A DNA stretch of 61,152 nucleotides, taken from contig JASGFG010000010.1 of assembly GCA_047605605.1 (NCBI GenBank), positions 1 through 61,152 on the forward strand, written 5' to 3'. Of this stretch, positions 18,097 through 27,090 are shown in pieces. Made by a program: the position numbers and the translations under genes. Positions within the stretch are counted from its first letter, which is position 1. Each line of letters starts with the position of its first letter. The notes beneath the pieces are model-generated. The model worked only from the letters and a program-made list of their open reading frames with translations, was not told the origin of the DNA and ran no database searches. This stretch comes from JAATGA01 sp047605605 (GTDB taxonomy: Bacteria; Pseudomonadota; Alphaproteobacteria; Rhodobacterales; Rhodobacteraceae).

Positions 18097-19581
18097 TTAC
18101 TTCGCAACCGGCGCGATGCGCCACAGGCGGTCGCCGTTCGGATCATCCTCGCCGCGCGACTTGTTCACGGCGAAGACATCGCCCTTGCCATCGGCGCGCA
18201 GCTGGTTCGGCAGGGTGCCCGCATCCAGGTTCGCCACGATCTTGCCGGCGGTATCGACGACCGTGATCGTGCCCGAGCCGCGGTTCGCGACATAGGCCAG
18301 ACGGTTCACCGGCTCGAACGCGACGTTCAGGGGGCCTGCGCCCACCTCGACATCGGCCACGGTCTCGCCCGTATCGGCCTTGACGATCAGCAGGTTGTCG
18401 GACTGCTGCGAGGCGACGAACAGCAGGTCGTCCTTCGCGTCATAGGCGATGCCGGATGCGCCGCGCGCCGCGGCCAGCGGCAGAACCTTCACCTCGCCCG
18501 AGGCAAGGTCGATCACCGCCGCCTCGTTCGTCGTCATGCTGACGGTGACGAGCTTGCCCGCCGCGGCATCCAGATCCAGCGCCATGGCCGAGAATTCCTC
18601 GCCCCGCACGCCGGACTGGATCTTGATCGCGTCCAGCTTTTCCAGAGATTTCGTGTCGAAGACCGCGATGCCCGGACCGCCGACGGAGGAGACATAGGCA
18701 CGCCCGTTCTTCGCATCCACCACCACGTCGCGGCTGTGGGTCACGCTGCCCGGCTCGAACTGCTTGATCAGCGACAGGTCGGATTGCTTGTAGACGGCAA
18801 CGGTGTTCTGACGCGTGTTGGTGGCCCAGACGGTGCCGTTGGCATCGTCCACCGCAACGCCATAGACGGCATAGACGCCCGGACCTTGCGGCCCGCCCTG
18901 GCCACCGCCAGGGGCGGGCGGAGCACCTGCGGGGGCATTGCCGGGCGCAGGCGGCGCGCCTTCGGGGCGGGGCGGCATCGGCGCCTCGGCAGGTGTGATC
19001 TCGGCCAGGATTTCCAGCGTCTCGGGGTTGAGCTTCAGCAGTTTTGACTGCTTGACCGGCGGGCGACCGACGGCCGAAGCGACGAACACCGCGTCCGAGG
19101 CCGCACTGTAAGCCACCTGATAAAGCCCGGGCGAGACTGGTTCGCTTTTCACGGTGAAGTTTTCGGCGCCCTGAACCGGAATCAGGGGCGAGATCTTCAG
19201 GTCCGTCACCGTGGCCGCCGCCGGTTTCTCGGCGATGACGACGATGGGTTGCAGGCCGGTCGCGGCATCGTCATCGACGGTCAGCTCAAAGGAAAACTTG
19301 CCCTTTTCATCGGCCACGATGGGGTCCTTGTTCAGCGCGGTCGCCCCGCGCATCAGCGTGATCTGCTGCCCCGGCACCAGCCGGTCGCCCGAGATCACGG
19401 CCTTCGACCCCGGATAGACGGGGGCCCCCATTCCTGCCCCGCCGGCACGGACCATGCCCTGAAACCCGTCCGAGGTTGCGGTAAAGATCGTGTCCGCCGA
19501 CAGAGGTGCCGCCATCAGCGACAAGGTCAGCGCCGATCCGGCCAGCAGGCAGCGGATGCGCGATTTCGGAGAGAGTGCCAT
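18097..19581 (-). CDS. Exported YVTN/YncE-type beta-propeller protein
   Basis: A 494-residue protein with a signal peptide (residues 1-29, ending in APLSA), an N-terminal Ig-like or carboxypeptidase-regulatory-like segment, and a seven-bladed-type propeller with repeats such as VYGVAVDDANGTVWATNTRQN and LNVAFEPVNRLAYVANRGSG. A glycine/proline-rich insertion lies between the first blades (about residues 215-245). YncE-like proteins are often iron regulated, but their ligand is unknown. It is 98 bases upstream of the transporter operon on the same strand and divergent from the siderophore esterase, sharing an operator. Confidence 0.8.
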   Translation of the reverse strand: MALSPKSRIRCLLAGSALTLSLMAAPLSADTIFTATSDGFQGMVRAGGAGMGAPVYPGSKAVISGDRLVPGQQITLMRGATALNKDPIVADEKGKFSFELTVDDDAATGLQPIVVIAEKPAAATVTDLKISPLIPVQGAENFTVKSEPVSPGLYQVAYSAASDAVFVASAVGRPPVKQSKLLKLNPETLEILAEITPAEAPMPPRPEGAPPAPGNAPAGAPPAPGGGQGGPQGPGVYAVYGVAVDDANGTVWATNTRQNTVAVYKQSDLSLIKQFEPGSVTHSRDVVVDAKNGRAYVSSVGGPGIAVFDTKSLEKLDAIKIQSGVRGEEFSAMALDLDAAAGKLVTVSMTTNEAAVIDLASGEVKVLPLAAARGASGIAYDAKDDLLFVASQQSDNLLIVKADTGETVADVEVGAGPLNVAFEPVNRLAYVANRGSGTITVVDTAGKIVANLDAGTLPNQLRADGKGDVFAVNKSRGEDDPNGDRLWRIAPVAK

Positions 19582-19664
19582 TCCAGGCTCCTTCACAGCG
19601 ATTACACAGGTCGTTGGCTGGACGGCGGCGCCGGTCTGGCTTTGGTCGCGCGCAGAAGTATAAT

Positions 19665-19683
19665 GTTGACTAACCTTGTCAAC
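19665..19683. promoter_or_regulatory. Inverted-repeat operator in the divergent beta-propeller/esterase promoter
   Basis: GTTGAC (19665-19670) and GTCAAC (19678-19683) form a perfect inverted repeat with a 7-base AT-rich spacer. It also fits TGA-N9-TCA, the pattern described for RirA-type iron-responsive (IRO) boxes. It lies between the divergent starts at 19581 and about 19727, upstream of iron genes, so iron-dependent repression is a reasonable inference. The regulator itself is not in the window. Confidence 0.6.
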
Positions 19684-19726
19684 TAAAACCGGCGCGACTT
19701 CGTGCTGCAAGCGGGGATTTGAGAGG

Positions 19727-20557
19727 ATGCAGAAGGGACGTGCCGGACCGGAACACGCGCGCAGGCAAGCGACGCTGGACATCATGCGGTCCGATCCCCC
19801 CTCGCACCGGCTGGATCAGATGGTGGTTGCCACGGGTCCGGGGCACCGGCTGTTTCGCGCTGTGCCCAAGGCCCCGCCGCCCGCAGGCGGCTGGCCGGTG
19901 ATCTATCTGCTGGACGGCAATGCGGCCTTCGACTTTCTGACCGCGGATGATCTGGCCATGGTGCCGGGGCTGATGCTGGTGGGTGTGGGCTATGACACCG
20001 ACCGCCAGTTCGCGCGCGAACGCCGGACGCTGGATTTCACCGCGCCCGACGGGCCGGGGGACGGCATCCGCCCCGACCCTGTGCATGAAGGGCGGATGGC
20101 CGGCGGGGCGGCGCAGTTCCTGGACCGGCTGACCGGCCCCCTGCGCGATGCGGCCGAGGACGGATTGCCGGTCGACCCCGCGCGGCGGACGCTGTGGGGG
20201 CATTCCTTCGGCGGGCTTTTCACGCTTTACGCCTTGCTGGCGCGACCGGGCAGTTTCGCGCGTTTCGCCGCCATCAGCCCTTCGATCTGGTGGGACGAGC
20301 CCTTGATCCGCCGCATTGCCGCGCGGGCGGACAGCGCGATCCGCCCGCCGCTTCTGGTGGCGCTGGGCGACAAGGAGAAACGCTCGGGCGCCGATGGCCC
20401 GCCGCCGGACGGGCCTGCACCGGCGACGATGGATTTCGTGGCCGGGCTGCGGGCCCATCCGGGGCTTGATCCGCAGGTGCATGTGCTGCGCGATCATGTC
20501 CATATCCAGACCCTCGCCGGGTCGCTGCCGCTGGCCTTGCCGTTCGCCGCCGATTAG
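19727..20557 (+). CDS. Siderophore esterase of the Fes/IroE alpha/beta-hydrolase type
   Basis: A 276-residue esterase-D-like hydrolase. The nucleophile elbow is WGHSFGGLFTLYAL, the family motif VIYLLDGNAAFDFL lies near residue 45, ISPSIWWDEPL follows the elbow, and the C-terminal HVHIQTLAG region supplies the His. IroE/Fes-like enzymes hydrolyse the triserine lactone of ferric enterobactin to release iron. The longer frame would start with a TTG inside the operator, so the ATG at 19727 is preferred, although a later ATG (MRSDPP) is possible. No signal peptide is evident, suggesting cytoplasmic action. It converges on the EntF-like gene. Confidence 0.8.
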   Translation: MQKGRAGPEHARRQATLDIMRSDPPSHRLDQMVVATGPGHRLFRAVPKAPPPAGGWPVIYLLDGNAAFDFLTADDLAMVPGLMLVGVGYDTDRQFARERRTLDFTAPDGPGDGIRPDPVHEGRMAGGAAQFLDRLTGPLRDAAEDGLPVDPARRTLWGHSFGGLFTLYALLARPGSFARFAAISPSIWWDEPLIRRIAARADSAIRPPLLVALGDKEKRSGADGPPPDGPAPATMDFVAGLRAHPGLDPQVHVLRDHVHIQTLAGSLPLALPFAAD

Positions 20558-20567
20558 CGGCGATGCC

Positions 20568-20607
20568 CTTGACCGACCCCGGAGGGGGTTTGGGCCAAGA
20601 TGAAGGC
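20568..20607 (-). repeat. Dispersed repeat, copy 1 (intergenic, after entF-like gene)
   Basis: Read on the minus strand this element begins CCTTCATCTTGGCCCAAA and continues through CTCCGGGGTCGG. It matches copy 2 at 27706-27746 over about 40 bases with few mismatches and resembles copy 3 at 51407-51441. It lies in the 75-base gap between the convergent esterase and NRPS genes, where it could act in termination. Confidence 0.7.
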
Positions 20608-20632
20608 GCGAGGCGAAGGGGTTTTGCGGCCC

Positions 20633-23600
20633 CTAATCCGCTGCCATCTGTTCGGACAGGAGCGGGGCGATCAGGCGCACCGCTTCGGGGCCGGTCATCT
20701 GGGGATGCAGGAAGGGCACCTCGGCGCAAATCAGCCTGTCAGCCCAAGGGGCCCACAGATCCGCCGTCAGCCCGCGCCCGGCGTGGTCCAGCCCGGCGCG
20801 GATATGGGTCAGCGTGCCGGGCATCGGGCGGTGCCAGTGATTGCGGACCAGGCGGTTCGTGTCTGTCACGGTGCGGATCACGCCGTCCAGCACCCGATCC
20901 GGCAGGGCACCTAGGGCCGTATCGGTCTGGCGCAGATGGGCCACGACGGCGGCGCGGGTGATCAGTTCGGGATGCGCCTCGGGGTCCTCTCCGGTAATCG
21001 CCAGCAATGCCCGCAGCGCCGCGACGGGCGAGGGTTCGGGTTCGGCCCGCCAGCAATCCGCCGGATAGCTGTCCAGAGCCGCCACCATTCCCACCTTGCG
21101 CGCCATCGCGACCAGCGCCATCGCAACTTCCTGCGCGATGATCCCGCCGACCGACCAGCCGGCCAGATGCACGGCGCCCGCAGGCGCGATCTCGGCGATG
21201 CGCCGGGCGTAGCCTTCGGCCAGCGCCGACAGGCTTTCCGGCAGGGCGGTGTCCGGGTCCAGCCCCGGATGTTGCAGGCCCCAGACGGCGCGCACCGGGG
21301 CGATCGCCCGCGCAAGGCCGCGATAGCCCCAGGACAGCCCCCCCGCCGGGTGGATCAGGAACAGCGGCGCGCGGGTCCGGTCGCCCTCGGCCAGCAGGAT
21401 CGCCGGGCCAAGGCCGTCATCGGCAGTGCCGCGATCCAGCGCCGTCGCCAAGCCCGCCAGCACCGGATTCTCGAACACCGTGCCAAGGCCCGGATCGCGC
21501 CCGGTTTCCTCGGCGATGCGCAGAAGCAGCCGCACGGCGGACAGCGAATCCCCGCCAAGGGCGAAGAAATCCGCTTCGGCCGGGGCGGGTTCGGGCAGGC
21601 GCAGCACCTCGGCATAGAGCCGGGCCAGAAGGATTTCGGTCGCCCCTTCGGCCGCGCGGCCGGTCGCCGCGAACAGGGGTGCGGGCAGGGCCTTGCGGTC
21701 AAGCTTGCCGTTCGAGGTGACGGGCAGCGCGTCCAGCACCACCTCGGCCGCGGGGATCATATACGCCGGCAGCCGCGCCGCCAGCGCCTGCGCCAAAAGG
21801 CCGGGGGCGTGGCTGTCGGACGGCACGACATAGGCCACCAGCCGCTTTTCGCCGCGATCCTCGCGCGCGAGGACCACCGTTTCGCGCGCAAGGCCGGTGG
21901 CCATGATCGCGGCCTCGATCTCTCCCAACTCGATCCGCAGGCCGCGGATCTTTACCTGATGGTCGGACCGCCCCAGATAGAGCACCGCCCCGTCATGGCG
22001 CAGCCGCGCCAGATCGCCCGTGGCATAGAGCCGCTCACCGGGGCGATGCGGGTCGGGGATGAAGCGGTCGGCGGTCAGGTCCGGGCGGCCCAGATAGCCG
22101 CGGGCCAGCTGGATTCCACCAAGATAGAGACTTCCCGACAGGCCGGGGGGCACCGGGCGCATCCGGTCGTCCAGCACCTCCAGCCGGGTGTTCCAGACCG
22201 GGAAACCGATAGGCAGCGGGTTCGAGGTATCGTCCGGCGTCGCGGACCAGAAGCTGACATCCACCGCCGCCTCGGTCGGGCCGTAAAGGTTGTGCAACTC
22301 GGCCGTCAGGGTGCGGTGGAACCTGTCGCGCTGGTCCGCCGTCAGTTCCTCGCCCGAGCAGAACACGCGGCGGGGGGCCAGCCCCCTTGCCTGCGGCGCG
22401 GCAAGAAACGCCGACAGCATCGAGGGCACGAAATGCAGCGTGGTGATCGCGTCATCGCGGATGATCCGGGCCAGCGCCACGGGATCGCGATGCGCGCCGG
22501 GAAGCGCCATGACCAGCCGCGCCCCGGTGATCAGCGGCAGAAAGAACTCCCACACCGACACATCGAAGGTGGCGGGGGTCTTTTGCAGGATGCGGTCGGT
22601 CGCGTCAAAACCGTAATGGTCGCGCATCCACAGCAGACGGTTGACGATGGCACGGTGTTCGATGACCACGCCCTTCGGCTCTCCCGTCGAACCCGAGGTG
22701 TAGATGACATAGGCCATGTCGCCCGGCGCGGGCGGGGTATCGGGGGCCTCGCCCGCCTGCGGCCAGTCGGTGGTCAGCAGGACCGGCGCATCGGGCGGGA
22801 ACAGATGCGCCAGGTCGGGCGAGGTCAGCACCGCGACGGGTTTCGCCAATTGCAGGATGCGCGCCAGCCGTTCCGGCGGGTGTTCGGGGTCCAGCGGCAG
22901 ATAGGCCGCGCCCGCGCGCAACGCGGCGACCAGTGCGACCGGCAATTCCGCCGACCGGTTCAGCGCAACGGCGACCAAGCGGTCCGGCCCCGCGCCCATC
23001 TGCGCCAGCCGCCCGACCAGCGCCGCCGTGGCGTGGTCGAGATCGGCATAGGTCAGCGTGTCATCGCCGAAGGTCACGGCGACAGCCCTGGGCGTCGCCT
23101 GCATCTGGGCGTGAATCAGCTGCCACAGGGTCGAATCCGGCAGAGGGTGGTGCGTCGCATCGCCCCGCGCGCGAATCGCGGCAACCTCGGGCGCGGCGGC
23201 GGTCGGCACATCGGCCAGCCGCCCGGCGGCCAGCGCCGCGGCAAGAAAGGCGGGCAGGCGGTCGGCATGGCCTGCCACATCCTGCGGGGTGTAAAGGCCG
23301 GGGTTGGCATCGACCTCGAACAGGATGCCCGACGCCGGATCGCCGCGGAAGGTCAGCGTCAGATCGTCCACCGCCCCCGCGCCCAGGATGTGCAACCCGA
23401 CGCCAAGCCCGGCGAAAACCGGCGGCTTGTCAAAGGGCTGGACATTGACCAACGGACCGTAAAGCCGCCGCGCCCCGCCGACCAGACCCAGATCGCGCCG
23501 CATCTGTTCGCTGCGATAGCGCCCGTGTCGCCGCCCCTGCATCAGATCGCGCGAGACGGCCGCCAGCCATGCGGGCAGGTCCGCATCCTCATCCGGGGTG

Positions 23601-24490
23601 CAGCGGAAGGGCAGGACGTTCATCACCATGCAGGGGAGGCGCGCGGCCTTGCTGCCCATCCGCGCCATGAAGGGCACGCCCACCACAGCCTCGCCCCCCG
23701 TCCAGCGGGCGATATAGGCGGCGACCAATCCGGTCAGCACATCGGGCCACATCAGACCCGATGCCTGCGAAAAACGCTCCAGCAGGTGGCCCAGATCGTC
23801 GGGCAGCCAACGGCTTTCGCGCAGGAAGGAATGAGCTGAAACCGCGCGACCGGGGGCGGGGCCCGTCACTTCGGGCAGGTCCGCCAAGGCCTGCATCCAG
23901 AAGGCGCGATCATTCATGCGCCTGTCCGACCCGCGCCACGAGACATCCTCGTCAAAGGCGCGTGACAGCGGCGGGAAGGGGGCAGAGGGCATCGCCCCGG
24001 TCACGCGGGCCGAGTAAAGCTCGCCGATGCGGTTTGTAAGCAGCACCATGCCATAGCCGTCGATGGCAAGGTGATGGATCCGCTCGTAAAGGAAATGCCG
24101 GTCGGGACCGATGCGGAACAGGGTGAAGCAGGCCACCGGATCGCGCGCCAGATCCAGCGCCCGGCCGGTATCGGCCCGCATCCGGTTCAGCGCCGTGGCC
24201 TCGGGATCGGCGGCGTCGGACAGGTCCACCACCGTCAGGCGGGGCGCCTCAGCCAGCCATTGTTCCGGCCCCTGCGCCCCTGCGTGAAAGCGCAGGCGCA
24301 GCGCCTCGGTTTCCGCCAGCGCCTGATCGGCGGCGGACAGCAGCGCCGCCACGTTCAGCGGCCCCGACAGATCCAGATACTGCCCGGTGTTCAGGATCGG
24401 GTTCGAGGGGTCCAGCGCCTGAAAGAACCACAGGCCCTCTTGCGCATCGGTCAGGGGAAAGGCGGGCGCGAGGGGGCGCTGTTCGGTCAT
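20633..24490 (-). CDS. entF: EntF-like nonribosomal peptide synthetase (C-A-T-TE), serine-activating
   Basis: A 1285-residue one-module synthetase. The condensation domain has HHLAIDG (139-145); the adenylation domain has YTSGSTGEPKG (597-607), FDVSVW (642-647), HFVPSM, VFCSGE, LYGPTEAAVDVS and NGKLDRK (927-933); the carrier has GGDSL with the pantetheine Ser near 982; the thioesterase has GWSVGG (1111-1116). The ten specificity residues read D-V-W-H-F-S-L-V-D-K, the serine code of EntF. Length and order match enterobactin synthase F, so it should couple DHB to serine and trimerise/lactonise. The start MTEQRP at 24490 overlaps the carrier-protein stop by one base; a 12-codon longer frame is less likely. 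Confidence 0.93.
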   Translation of the reverse strand: MTEQRPLAPAFPLTDAQEGLWFFQALDPSNPILNTGQYLDLSGPLNVAALLSAADQALAETEALRLRFHAGAQGPEQWLAEAPRLTVVDLSDAADPEATALNRMRADTGRALDLARDPVACFTLFRIGPDRHFLYERIHHLAIDGYGMVLLTNRIGELYSARVTGAMPSAPFPPLSRAFDEDVSWRGSDRRMNDRAFWMQALADLPEVTGPAPGRAVSAHSFLRESRWLPDDLGHLLERFSQASGLMWPDVLTGLVAAYIARWTGGEAVVGVPFMARMGSKAARLPCMVMNVLPFRCTPDEDADLPAWLAAVSRDLMQGRRHGRYRSEQMRRDLGLVGGARRLYGPLVNVQPFDKPPVFAGLGVGLHILGAGAVDDLTLTFRGDPASGILFEVDANPGLYTPQDVAGHADRLPAFLAAALAAGRLADVPTAAAPEVAAIRARGDATHHPLPDSTLWQLIHAQMQATPRAVAVTFGDDTLTYADLDHATAALVGRLAQMGAGPDRLVAVALNRSAELPVALVAALRAGAAYLPLDPEHPPERLARILQLAKPVAVLTSPDLAHLFPPDAPVLLTTDWPQAGEAPDTPPAPGDMAYVIYTSGSTGEPKGVVIEHRAIVNRLLWMRDHYGFDATDRILQKTPATFDVSVWEFFLPLITGARLVMALPGAHRDPVALARIIRDDAITTLHFVPSMLSAFLAAPQARGLAPRRVFCSGEELTADQRDRFHRTLTAELHNLYGPTEAAVDVSFWSATPDDTSNPLPIGFPVWNTRLEVLDDRMRPVPPGLSGSLYLGGIQLARGYLGRPDLTADRFIPDPHRPGERLYATGDLARLRHDGAVLYLGRSDHQVKIRGLRIELGEIEAAIMATGLARETVVLAREDRGEKRLVAYVVPSDSHAPGLLAQALAARLPAYMIPAAEVVLDALPVTSNGKLDRKALPAPLFAATGRAAEGATEILLARLYAEVLRLPEPAPAEADFFALGGDSLSAVRLLLRIAEETGRDPGLGTVFENPVLAGLATALDRGTADDGLGPAILLAEGDRTRAPLFLIHPAGGLSWGYRGLARAIAPVRAVWGLQHPGLDPDTALPESLSALAEGYARRIAEIAPAGAVHLAGWSVGGIIAQEVAMALVAMARKVGMVAALDSYPADCWRAEPEPSPVAALRALLAITGEDPEAHPELITRAAVVAHLRQTDTALGALPDRVLDGVIRTVTDTNRLVRNHWHRPMPGTLTHIRAGLDHAGRGLTADLWAPWADRLICAEVPFLHPQMTGPEAVRLIAPLLSEQMAAD

Positions 24491-24726
24491 CAGGCGGCCC
24501 CTTCGATCTTCTGCACCTCGCGCCACCAGTCGCCCAGAGTGTAGAACTCGGCAAAGGTGCCGAAATCGGCCTTGAGCCCGGCCTGTTCCCAGTGCAGCAC
24601 CAGATTCATCAGCCGCATCGAATCCAGCCCCAGATCGGCCAGATTGTCATCGTCTCCGATCTCGTCCGGGTCCATGTGGATCAGCCGGGCAATGTCGGCG
24701 CGCATTTGTTCAAGGCTCAGGGTCAT
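24490..24726 (-). CDS. Stand-alone aryl carrier protein for the siderophore synthetase
   Basis: A 78-residue phosphopantetheine carrier. The attachment motif is DNLADLGLDSMRLMNLVLHW, with Ser in LDSM near residue 36, and the preceding helix (IARLIHMDPDEIGDD) is ArCP-like. In enterobactin synthesis this domain is fused to the isochorismatase EntB; here it is separate and no isochorismatase is present. It lies between entE and entF with 4-base and 1-base overlaps, so it should receive DHB from EntE and present it to the EntF condensation domain. Confidence 0.9.
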   Translation of the reverse strand: MTLSLEQMRADIARLIHMDPDEIGDDDNLADLGLDSMRLMNLVLHWEQAGLKADFGTFAEFYTLGDWWREVQKIEGAA

Positions 24727-26351
24727 GTGCTTTCCTTCAGGAACTTTTCGCGCAAGGCCGCGCGCAGCGCCTTGCGGCTGATCTTGCCGACGGCGGTGGT
24801 CTCGAACGCATCGACGAAGACGATCTGGTCGGGCACCTTGAACTCGGCAATGCCGCGCGACCGGACAAAGGCCTTCAGCGCCGGGGTCTTCGGTTTCTCG
24901 CCCTGGGGGATGACAAAGGCACAGATCCGTTCGCCCAGGAACGCATCGGGGATCGACACCACCGCCGCGTCAAAGACCGACGGATGCGCCAGCAGGTGAT
25001 CCTCGATTTCCTCGGCAGAAATCTTTTCGCCGGCGCGGTTGATGTGGTCGCCCGCGCGGCCCTGCACCACCAGATAGCCGCCGGGCAGGCGGCGCACGAT
25101 ATCGCCGGTGCGATAGAAGCCGTCGGGGGTAAAGCTGCGGGCATTGGCGCCGGGGTCGTTGTGATAGGCGCGGATCGTATAGGGGCCGCGGGTCAGCAGG
25201 TTGCCCGGCGCACCCTCGGGCACGGGAGTGCCGTCGTCGTCCAGCACCAGAACCTCGTCATCGGGGCTGATCGGGCGGCCCTGGGTGCCGATGATGATCT
25301 CTTCGGGGTCGTCCAGGCGGGTATAGTTCACCAGCCCCTCGGCCATGCCGAACACCTGTTGCAGGGTGCAGCCCAGCGTCGGGCGGACACGCGCCGCCGC
25401 CTCGGGGATGAACTTCGCGCCGCCGACCTGCAACACCTTCAGCGAGGAGATGTCGTGTTTCGCCATCGGCGCCGCCTGCATCCACAGCAGCGCAAGCGGC
25501 GGCACAAGGCCGGTCATCGTGACCTTTTCGCGGGCGATCAGCGCGAATGCCGTATCGGCCGCCGGGTTCGGCGCCATCACCACCGTGCCGCCCGCGTAAA
25601 GCACGCCGAATGTTCCGGGCGAACTCATCGGAAAATTGTGCGCGGCGGGCAGGGCGCAGAGATAGACCGTATCCGGCCCGCAGCCGCAGATCTCGGCACT
25701 GGCGCGAAAGCTGTAGATATAATCGTCATGCGTGCGGGGGATCAGCTTGGACAGGCCGGTCGATCCGCCCGAGATCTGGCAGAAGGCGACCGAGGACGGA
25801 TCGACCGTCGGCAACACCGCCGCGCCGTCCAGGGTGTCAAACGCGATGTGATCCCCTGCCTCGCCGATGACGAAGACCTGGGCGATGGCGGGCACCGCGG
25901 CCTGCACGGTCGCCGCCAGCGGACGATAGTCGAACCCTTCATGCCGGTCGGCGATTACCATGGCGCGCGCGCCGGAACGGGTGGCGAAATGCTCCAGCTC
26001 TGTCTGCCGGTGGGCGGGCAGGGCGTAGACCGGGACCAGCCCGGCCAGAAACAGCCCGAAGACGGCGGGAAAGAAGCCCGCGACATTCGGGATCTGCACC
26101 AGAACCCTGTCGCCTGGCACCAGACCCCGCGCCAAAAATCCCCGCGCGGCCCGCTCGGCCCGGTCCAGCAGGTCGGCATAGCTCAGCGACAGGCTGCCGT
26201 CCTTTACCGCCGTCCGATCGGGATGTTCGGCCGCCCTTTGGCGCAGAAAGCCGCCAAAGGTCTCGCCACGCCAATAGCCCTTGTCGCGATAGCGCGCGGC
26301 AAGGTCCGCAGGCCAGATCTGGCGAGGGGGAGAATCGGCTTTGTCGGACAT
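24723..26351 (-). CDS. entE: 2,3-dihydroxybenzoate-AMP ligase (EntE/DhbE-like)
   Basis: A 542-residue aryl-acid adenylating enzyme. The P-loop is ISGGSTGLSKLIPRTHDD, the aryl pocket motif is AAHNFPMSSPG, and VLQVGGAKF, TLQQVFGMAEGLVNYTRLDDP and GKISRKALR complete the family set. Asn in HNF and the second Ser of SSPG match the DHB-type pocket; salicylate-activating relatives typically have Cys at that Ser position. The gene is the first of the entE-ArCP-entF operon, overlapping the carrier gene by ATGA. Confidence 0.92.
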   Translation of the reverse strand: MSDKADSPPRQIWPADLAARYRDKGYWRGETFGGFLRQRAAEHPDRTAVKDGSLSLSYADLLDRAERAARGFLARGLVPGDRVLVQIPNVAGFFPAVFGLFLAGLVPVYALPAHRQTELEHFATRSGARAMVIADRHEGFDYRPLAATVQAAVPAIAQVFVIGEAGDHIAFDTLDGAAVLPTVDPSSVAFCQISGGSTGLSKLIPRTHDDYIYSFRASAEICGCGPDTVYLCALPAAHNFPMSSPGTFGVLYAGGTVVMAPNPAADTAFALIAREKVTMTGLVPPLALLWMQAAPMAKHDISSLKVLQVGGAKFIPEAAARVRPTLGCTLQQVFGMAEGLVNYTRLDDPEEIIIGTQGRPISPDDEVLVLDDDGTPVPEGAPGNLLTRGPYTIRAYHNDPGANARSFTPDGFYRTGDIVRRLPGGYLVVQGRAGDHINRAGEKISAEEIEDHLLAHPSVFDAAVVSIPDAFLGERICAFVIPQGEKPKTPALKAFVRSRGIAEFKVPDQIVFVDAFETTAVGKISRKALRAALREKFLKEST

Positions 26352-26526
26352 CGGACGCCTTTCTCGGCAAGCGGGATCGTGCGGGCGCTTGCCTGTTAGT
26401 GCGGCAAAGAAAAATAGTCAACTTTTCGGGCAAGGCTTGCCGCTCACGAAAATTTCGGGGCACGGGTGTGGCGGAAACCTTCACTTGCGTCGTATTGAGA
26501 ACGGGAAAGCCAGAAAGGACAAGACC
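26352..26526. promoter_or_regulatory. Divergent promoter region of entE and cytochrome b561
   Basis: This 175-base gap separates the starts of the siderophore operon and the b561 gene. On the minus strand it contains GTTGACTA at 26417-26424, the same 8-mer that starts the operator at 19665, but without a GTCAAC partner. It may be a degraded or half operator, or simply a -35 element (TTGACT) for entE. Confidence 0.4.
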
Positions 26527-27090
26527 ATGAGCCAGCCCCTGCCCCTGCGTGACACGCCCCGCGTCTATGGCCGCATCACCCGGCTTCTGCACTGGTCCAT
26601 CGCCGCGCTGATCCTGTGGCAGCTGGTCGGCATGGCCCTGAAGATCTGGCTGGGGCGGGAAAGCAGCCTTGCGGCAACCTTTGTCGGATCGCATCAGATG
26701 GTGGGAACGGCGGTGTTCCTGCTGATCGTGCTGCGTATGCTGTGGGCGCTGGCGAATGCCGGAAACCGCCCGGCGCATGGCCATGGGCTGATCGGGCTGG
26801 CGGCGCGGCTGGGACATCTGGCGCTTTACGCGGTGATGCTGATCGTGCCGCTGGTGGCGATGCTGCGCGCCTATGGCGGCACGCGGCCCTTTGCACCCTT
26901 CGGTTTCACGGTTTTTCCCGGTCAGGCAGAGCCGATCCAGTGGATGGTCGATCTGGGCGGCGCGCTGCATGGCGAACTGGGCTGGGTCATGGCGGCGATG
27001 ATCGCCGGTCATGTGGTGATGGTCGGCATCCACGAAGGGATGTGGCGCGACGGCACGCTGGCCAGGATGGCCGGGCGTCGTGCGGCCTAG
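26527..27090 (+). CDS. Cytochrome b561 family membrane protein
   Basis: A 187-residue di-haem b-type cytochrome with four membrane segments. Candidate haem histidines are in RLLHWSIAAL, GSHQMVGTAV, RLGHLALYAVML and IAGHVVMVGIHE. Family members move electrons from quinol to periplasmic acceptors or superoxide. An AAAGGAC site precedes the ATG at 26527. It is divergent from entE, so a role in reductive iron release is conceivable but not shown. Its stop overlaps the convergent flavin reductase by 4 bases. Confidence 0.88.
   Translation: MSQPLPLRDTPRVYGRITRLLHWSIAALILWQLVGMALKIWLGRESSLAATFVGSHQMVGTAVFLLIVLRMLWALANAGNRPAHGHGLIGLAARLGHLALYAVMLIVPLVAMLRAYGGTRPFAPFGFTVFPGQAEPIQWMVDLGGALHGELGWVMAAMIAGHVVMVGIHEGMWRDGTLARMAGRRAA

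Noticed and set aside
20936..23839. A 967-codon open frame on the plus strand
   Set aside because: It is antisense to the EntF-like synthetase, rich in Gln/Arg/His typical of GC-rich shadow frames, and has no recognisable motif.
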